Assembly: GCF_014651915.1 (NCBI RefSeq)
Contig: NZ_BMXU01000003.1
Coordinates: forward strand, 1-64,000
Length of the DNA: 64,000 bases
From: Parvularcula lutaonensis
GTDB taxonomy: Bacteria > Pseudomonadota > Alphaproteobacteria > Caulobacterales > Parvularculaceae
Direction: 5' to 3'
In this document: positions 59,201-64,000 of the stretch, one piece after another
How the letters are laid out: each line of letters begins with the position of its first letter
Numbering within the stretch: the stretch's first letter is position 1
The notes under the pieces: generated by a model
What the model was told of the DNA's origin: nothing
Databases searched by the model: none
What the model saw: the letters and a program-made list of their open reading frames with translations, nothing else
Position numbers and translations under genes: made by a program

Positions 59201-61675
59201 TCAGTATAGTGACCAGATGTCTTCGGGCGACACCATGTTGAACGGGGGCTTCCGGAAATGCGCGAAGTCGCCGAAGTGTGTCGAGCCAGCACCGAGCCCG
59301 AAATTGTAGATCAGCCGTTCGGTGGTGGGCCGGTGATATAGCTTCTTCTTGCCCGTCAGCAACGTCACGGTCTCATCCCAGGCGAAAAACTTCTTGAGCG
59401 TGTCCGAAGGGCTCCTTCCAGGCGTGACTTCGATCCACTTCTTGACATCGTCCGTAAGCGACTCATCCACGAAGCGAAGGTACTCTTCCTCCGACATCAG
59501 GTAACAGTCCAGGAGTTCCTGCCAGATCGGCTCGAACTTGTCTTTCGTGGTGGCCCAGCCCCAGCCTTGGAACCGGGTGAAGAGCTCGCGCTCTCCGGGA
59601 ACAAGGAAAGGATGACCGTAAACGGAGAAGACATCGTCGCGGTTCTCGATGGCGTCGAGCTCTGCCGAGAAACCGCGGATGCAATGACGGGTCGGGAAAC
59701 AGTCATCCTCGAGGACGAGAACCCGGTCGTACATCTCGAACATCCTGCGCAGGGCAACGATGATCATTTTACGGAAGCCGTAGTTACCGCGGTTCCTGTG
59801 AATCGCCTTGACGTCGTAGGAAGAAACGACAGCTTCTGTCTCGTCGAGGAGCTTCCGTTTCGCCGGCCGGCCCTGGTCTCCGTCAATCCAGACGTGACAT
59901 TCGCCAAGACCGTCCTGGAGCTTCAGGCTTTCCAGGACGCTCCGCACACACTCCGTGCGATCGAATGTGAAAAGCGCAACGCCGAGCGGCTTCGATGGTT
60001 CATATCCGGCGTAGACGGAGTTCTCCTTCGCTTCGTCGCTGAGGGTCTTTGGCCTCGCAGGGGGGAGATTGCCGGAAATCTTCTCTTCGGATGTTGCCGT
60101 TTCGGTGACGGCGGCGGGGGTCATGCTCCGCGGTGGCGCTTCAGGAAGGTTAGCAGGCAGGAACAGTCCGTTCTCGCCAAGTTCGATTTCCCCGCGCTTC
60201 ACCCGGCTCCGTTGGGCAAGAACGACTCTCAGGGGGCGGAGTGTAAGAAGAGACTTAAGCCTCGGCTCGGTAGCGACCTGCAGATGGCGGAGTTCGGAGC
60301 TGTAAACCGAAAGGAGCTGCTGCGCATCACTGAGGCGTCGGCGCGCAATGTCCGCTTCGGCTTCGGCGCTGGAGCGGTCGGAATACGCTTTCTTGAGTTT
60401 CCGTTCCGTTTCGTCGAGGGCTTCCTGAATTCGCTGGCGTTCGGACTGGAAGGCGGATGATCGCTGGCGTGCGTCTTCGAGTTCGCCGTGAAGCAGTCGT
60501 ATTTCCTCTTCAAGCCCCGCCACATTCTTACTGCGATCTTCGAGCTCGGCCCGAGCGTTTGCGAGTTCGCCGTGAAGCAGTCGTATTTCCTCTTCAAGCC
60601 CCGCCACATTCTTACTGCGATCTTCGAGCTCGGCCCGAGCGTTTGCGAGTTCGTCCTTCGCCCGCTCCGCCGATACGGTGACTTCGGCGAGTTGCGTGGC
60701 CAGGGCGGTGGCCTCTGATATGCGGGCGTCAAGTCGGCCCTTGACGTCCTTGAGCTCTTCTTTTGCGAAGTGCAGAACGCGCTCTGCGCTTTGCGCCTGG
60801 GCCTGAAACGGCTTGAGTTGCGCGAGCGCCTGGTTGGCCTTTTCAAGCTCGAGCCGCCTCTGCTCCGCGCGCTGCCGGGCGTCGGCAAGTTCTGATCCCG
60901 CCTTGTCGAGCTTCATTTCAGCGGTACGCTGATGCTGCCTCGAGCTCCATAATTGTGGCGCGAGGTCGGCCAGGTAAGATGCGACCCGTGCCATATCGGG
61001 TGTCGCCTCGATCGAATAGCCGAGGCGGTCAATTTCATCTTTGTAAAGAGCGGCGATAGAGTCCCGCGCATCGTCGGGTAGCGCTTTGATATGTGGATCA
61101 TTACTCCCGACACGGAAGAAGCGCGGTTCGACACGTCGAAGCTCCGAGAAGTCGGTTCCTGTCATCGACCTCGGTTCCTGCTCAATGAAGTCACCGATAG
61201 CGCGGACCGTCTTTTCGAGATCGTCAGTGAGCTCTTCATAGCGCAGGAGGAGCGTATTGCTGCGCCGTTCCGGCGACCAGGCCCTGACATGGTGATCCCA
61301 CCTGCCGAAAGTCACGGCCCCGGCCACGACGTCGGCAAGCGAAAAGCCTAGTGTCCCGTACTCCCGCAGGTATGCGTGGTAGGAGGAAACTGCTGCCCGC
61401 GGGTCCCTGACGACATAGATTGCCTTGGCGTCGTCCGCGGGGTGGTCGTGCGTCTTGACGAAGTGGCGGGCCTGATCGTTCGACAGGCGGTCATAGGCCT
61501 CGGGCCATGATCCTTCATAGTGTTGATGCCCCACCAGCCGTGCGAATTCGCGGTTCGCTTCGATGTCACGTTCGTCATTGTACTGCGAGTAGGAGCCTGC
61601 GCCAAAAAACCTGTTCAGGACGATGCGCAGGAACGTATTCCCGGAACGTGGATAGGAAGCGAGCCAGATAATCAT
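59201..61675 (-). CDS. Sulfotransferase - coiled coil - glycosyltransferase fusion
   Basis: 824 aa. Residues about 1-230 are a PAPS-dependent sulfotransferase: [11 protein letters not shown] (5'-phosphosulfate loop) and [15 protein letters not shown] (3'-phosphate site). Residues about 245-465 are a long coiled coil containing a perfect 28-residue duplication. Residues about 565-824 look like a GNT-I/HlpA-like sugar transferase: [42 protein letters not shown] (DxD-like EDD). A single protein could thus glycosylate and sulfate a surface glycan, with the coil as spacer. Substrates unknown. Confidence 0.8.
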   Translation of the reverse strand: MIIWLASYPRSGNTFLRIVLNRFFGAGSYSQYNDERDIEANREFARLVGHQHYEGSWPEAYDRLSNDQARHFVKTHDHPADDAKAIYVVRDPRAAVSSYHAYLREYGTLGFSLADVVAGAVTFGRWDHHVRAWSPERRSNTLLLRYEELTDDLEKTVRAIGDFIEQEPRSMTGTDFSELRRVEPRFFRVGSNDPHIKALPDDARDSIAALYKDEIDRLGYSIEATPDMARVASYLADLAPQLWSSRQHQRTAEMKLDKAGSELADARQRAEQRRLELEKANQALAQLKPFQAQAQSAERVLHFAKEELKDVKGRLDARISEATALATQLAEVTVSAERAKDELANARAELEDRSKNVAGLEEEIRLLHGELANARAELEDRSKNVAGLEEEIRLLHGELEDARQRSSAFQSERQRIQEALDETERKLKKAYSDRSSAEAEADIARRRLSDAQQLLSVYSSELRHLQVATEPRLKSLLTLRPLRVVLAQRSRVKRGEIELGENGLFLPANLPEAPPRSMTPAAVTETATSEEKISGNLPPARPKTLSDEAKENSVYAGYEPSKPLGVALFTFDRTECVRSVLESLKLQDGLGECHVWIDGDQGRPAKRKLLDETEAVVSSYDVKAIHRNRGNYGFRKMIIVALRRMFEMYDRVLVLEDDCFPTRHCIRGFSAELDAIENRDDVFSVYGHPFLVPGERELFTRFQGWGWATTKDKFEPIWQELLDCYLMSEEEYLRFVDESLTDDVKKWIEVTPGRSPSDTLKKFFAWDETVTLLTGKKKLYHRPTTERLIYNFGLGAGSTHFGDFAHFRKPPFNMVSPEDIWSLY
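60479..60652. repeat. 84-bp perfect tandem duplication in the coiled-coil region
   Basis: Two identical 84-bp units start at about 60481 and 60565; the third position diverges after GTTCG at 60649. It is in frame and adds 28 residues (four heptads) to the coil. Absence of any synonymous change shows a recent event. Confidence 0.93.
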
Positions 61676-61939
61676 GGGGGCCTAGTGTCTTGGGTGCGAA
61701 GTCGTCGAGCTTCCTGTGTGAACACGATCGCCCTCTCTGTCCAGAATTGGCAGAAATCCCCGGCTTCACCCTTCGCGCCAAGGCAAGCTCCCTTGCCCGG
61801 CCGGGTGGGATTCTTGAGCGTGGGGAAGGGATGTGCTCTGAGTCCATGGCGGCTCGTTAAGCCATTGATGTGGCGCGAAGGGCCAATTGAACCACGTGAG
61901 GCGCAACCAGCGCAGCGAAGGAAACGAGGGCTTGGTGTC

Positions 61940-63124
61940 ATGAAGATTCTTGTTATCGGGGGCGATGGCTTCTGTGGCTGGCCAACAGCGCTCCACCTTT
62001 CGGCAGTTGGCCACGACGTCGTCATCGTGGACAACCTTTCACGGCGCAAAATCGACCTCGAGCTGGAGGTCGAGTCCCTGACGCCGATCGCCCCGATTTC
62101 CGTGCGCAGGGCTGCGTGGGAAGAGGTCACGGGCAAGCGGATCGGCTTCGAGAACATTGATATTGCCGAGCAATACCATCGTCTGGTCACCCTGCTGAGA
62201 ATGTTCGAGCCGGATGCGATCGTGCACTTCGCCGAGCAGAGAGCGGCACCATACTCGATGAAGTCGCCCGACCATAAGCGGTATACGGTCGACAACAATA
62301 TCAGTGCGACCCACAATGTCCTTGCCGCCGTGGTGGAGTGCGGGCTCCAGTCGAAGTGCCACGTCGTGCACCTCGGAACCATGGGGGTTTACGGATACGG
62401 CACGGCAGGAATGCAGATTCCCGAAGGCTATCTCACCGTTCATCTTCGCACGGATAAAGGTGAAGAGGTGACGAAGGAAATCCTCTACCCGGCAAATCCG
62501 GGGTCGATCTATCACATGACCAAGACCCAGGATCAGCTCATGTTCGCATACTACAACAAGAACGATGGGCTGAAGATCACCGACCTCCATCAAGGTATCG
62601 TATGGGGCACACAGACAAAGGAAACCCGCCTGGACGAGCGGCTCATCAACCGGTTCGATTATGACGGTGACTATGGCACCGTTCTCAACAGGTTTCTCAT
62701 GCAGGCGGCCGTTGGATACCCCCTGACCGTGCACGGCACCGGCGGCCAGACACGCGCCTTCATCCACATTCAGGATACGGTGCGTTGCATCCAGCTCGCC
62801 ATCGAGAACCCTCCTGGCTCGAACGAGCGTGTGCGCATTCTCAACCAGATGACCGAAACCCACCGCGTTCGTGACCTTGCCAGGATGATAGCAGACATCG
62901 CCGATGCGAAAATCGAGATGGTCCCCAATCCTCGCAACGAGGATGACGAGAACGACTTGCACGTCGAAAACCGGCAGCTTCTCGGGTTGGGGCTCGAGCC
63001 GATCACGCTGGCCGAGGGGCTGATGGAGGAGGTGACGGAGATCGCTCGCAAATATGCCGACCGATGCGATCGGTCGAAGATTCCCTGCGTCTCGTACTGG
63101 AATGATGATCGCCGCCCGGCGTGA
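61940..63124 (+). CDS. sqdB: UDP-sulfoquinovose synthase
   Basis: 394 aa from ATG 61940 (the longer open frame upstream is not conserved). It makes UDP-sulfoquinovose from UDP-glucose and sulfite for sulfolipid. SDR fold: [72 protein letters not shown] (YxxxK) and [10 protein letters not shown] match SQD1/SqdB closely. The sulfite donor could come from the CysH pathway next door. No sqdX/sqdC-like transferase is adjacent. Confidence 0.93.
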   Translation: MKILVIGGDGFCGWPTALHLSAVGHDVVIVDNLSRRKIDLELEVESLTPIAPISVRRAAWEEVTGKRIGFENIDIAEQYHRLVTLLRMFEPDAIVHFAEQRAAPYSMKSPDHKRYTVDNNISATHNVLAAVVECGLQSKCHVVHLGTMGVYGYGTAGMQIPEGYLTVHLRTDKGEEVTKEILYPANPGSIYHMTKTQDQLMFAYYNKNDGLKITDLHQGIVWGTQTKETRLDERLINRFDYDGDYGTVLNRFLMQAAVGYPLTVHGTGGQTRAFIHIQDTVRCIQLAIENPPGSNERVRILNQMTETHRVRDLARMIADIADAKIEMVPNPRNEDDENDLHVENRQLLGLGLEPITLAEGLMEEVTEIARKYADRCDRSKIPCVSYWNDDRRPA

Positions 63125-63194
63125 CTGCCGACAGTAGGCAAGTATACGCCCCATCTCGCCAGAGTCTCACGGCCAGTCGCCGTGAGGCACGCAC

Positions 63195-63926
63195 CTAACG
63201 GTGAATACCGCACTCGGTCTTGTCGAGACCTCGCCAGCGGCCCGAGCGGTCGTCTTCACCCTCTTCTACCTTGGATGTGCACGGATAACACCCAATGGAC
63301 CCGTACCCCCTTGAGAGGAGGGGGTGCGGCGGCAGCTCATGTTCCTTGTGGTAGGCCTTGATCTGTTCTGCCGACCAGTTGGCGAGCGGCGTGAGCTTGA
63401 TGTGGGTCCCATCACGCTCGACGATCGACATGACCGATCGCACTGACGACTGGAACCTTTTTCTTCCGTTCATCCAGCTATCGAACGGTGCAAGGCCGCG
63501 GTCGAGAACATCAGTCTTCCGGATCCGGCAGCACTTGTCCGGGTCTGATGCGCTCAGCGTTCCGAGAGGGTCATGATGCTCGATGTCGCGCTTGCGCGGC
63601 GCGCAGATCCGAACGTCCTCGAGCCCGAGCGAATGCTGAAGCCGGTTCTGGTACTGCAGCGTTTCGCCGAAAAGCTTCAGCGTGTCGATCAGGAGAACAG
63701 GCGTCTCCGGCCGGACGGAGGCCACGAGGTGGAGGAGAACCGCCGATTCGGCACCAAAGCTGCTGACGACAGCCATCTTGCCAAAAAAGGGATCCTGCAC
63801 CGCCTCTTCGATGATGTCGCGAGGATGCAGTTTCTCGAAACGCTCATTCAAGGCTGCGATCTTGAGGGCTGTTTCCCGAACAGCCGCTATCTCGCGCGCG
63901 AAGTCTGAGGTCCGGTCGGATGGCAT
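63195..63926 (-). CDS. cysH: Assimilatory adenylyl-sulfate (APS) reductase
   Basis: 243 aa. It reduces APS (or PAPS) to sulfite with thioredoxin. PP-loop fold: VVSSFGAESAVLLHLV, LLIDTLKLFGETL. Four Cys in DKCCRIRK and GCYPCTSKV would bind a [4Fe-4S] cluster, which marks APS rather than PAPS specificity. The catalytic C-terminal ECGIH is present. It is convergent with sqdB, supporting a sulfur-assimilation theme. Confidence 0.93.
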   Translation of the reverse strand: MPSDRTSDFAREIAAVRETALKIAALNERFEKLHPRDIIEEAVQDPFFGKMAVVSSFGAESAVLLHLVASVRPETPVLLIDTLKLFGETLQYQNRLQHSLGLEDVRICAPRKRDIEHHDPLGTLSASDPDKCCRIRKTDVLDRGLAPFDSWMNGRKRFQSSVRSVMSIVERDGTHIKLTPLANWSAEQIKAYHKEHELPPHPLLSRGYGSIGCYPCTSKVEEGEDDRSGRWRGLDKTECGIHR

Positions 63927-64000
63927 GAGGCCGGTTTAGCAGGAGGGACCCCGCGGTCAATGAATCGAGGTCTTCCCGCCAATCGACAGGGTTTTCCTCG

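Noticed and set aside
61520-61939. Upstream 140-residue extension of UDP-sulfoquinovose synthase
   Set aside because: It overlaps the divergent sulfotransferase gene and lacks similarity; the ATG at 61940 opens the Rossmann fold directly.

Overview
The window looks like DNA of a high-GC, aerobic alphaproteobacterium. Supporting signs are a SAM-II riboswitch in front of metX-metB, a cobalamin riboswitch in front of a btu operon, a repABC-type replication/partition locus, many TonB-dependent transport parts and UDP-sulfoquinovose synthase. A marine Parvularcula/Hyphomonas-like lineage would fit, but that is inference. The repA/repB/repC-like genes at 50.3-54.3 kb suggest a secondary replicon or an integrated plasmid, although many neighbours are housekeeping genes (ilvC, panD, metX, metB, cysH, nagA, nagZ, anmK).

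Layout. 0-2 kb: the C-terminal end of an HExxH metallopeptidase-like protein overlapping a TIMP/netrin-like small protein, then a complete IS5-family element with its TTA target duplication, inserted in an older IS5-type remnant. 2-11.9 kb: flavodoxin-fold oxidoreductase, cytochrome c, class I PHA synthase, then an overlapping stress/redox operon (beta-CASP hydrolase, long thymidine/AMP phosphorylase, PRPP synthetase), a cNMP-domain FAD oxidoreductase and an aldose epimerase. 12-16.7 kb: cobalamin riboswitch and btuB-F-C-D. 16.7-19.5 kb: an unusual Hsp70 with a membrane hairpin and its membrane partner. 19.6-27.3 kb: DUF6702-like protein, M1 peptidase, TonB receptor and S9 peptidase, which look like a peptide-use region. 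27.7-31.8 kb: DEAD-box helicase, serine hydrolase with GntR regulator, panD.

32.1-36 kb holds the most striking gene: a secreted subtilase/autotransporter whose N-terminal third is built from 32 exact copies of the heptapeptide DLHIDPL plus variants. 36.1-42.1 kb: a TPR hybrid histidine kinase directly ahead of cell-wall recycling genes nagA, nagZ and anmK. 42-47.6 kb: aminotransferase, MarR regulator, ilvC with a tiny downstream ORF, and metB-metX under a SAM-II riboswitch. 47.7-49.5 kb: a cluster of TonB C-terminal-domain paralogues, some decayed or frameshifted.

50.3-54.3 kb: a rearranged repABC locus. repA/repB-like genes lie on the minus strand and a repC-like initiator diverges on the plus strand. 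Two identical 16-bp palindromes flank the repA-repB gap, and a small antisense RNA candidate lies in the repC leader. 54.2-63.9 kb: a surface polysaccharide and sulfur region (Wzm/Wzt-type ABC exporter, three glycosyltransferases, a sulfotransferase/coiled-coil/glycosyltransferase fusion, sqdB, cysH).

No rRNA, tRNA or CRISPR array was seen.
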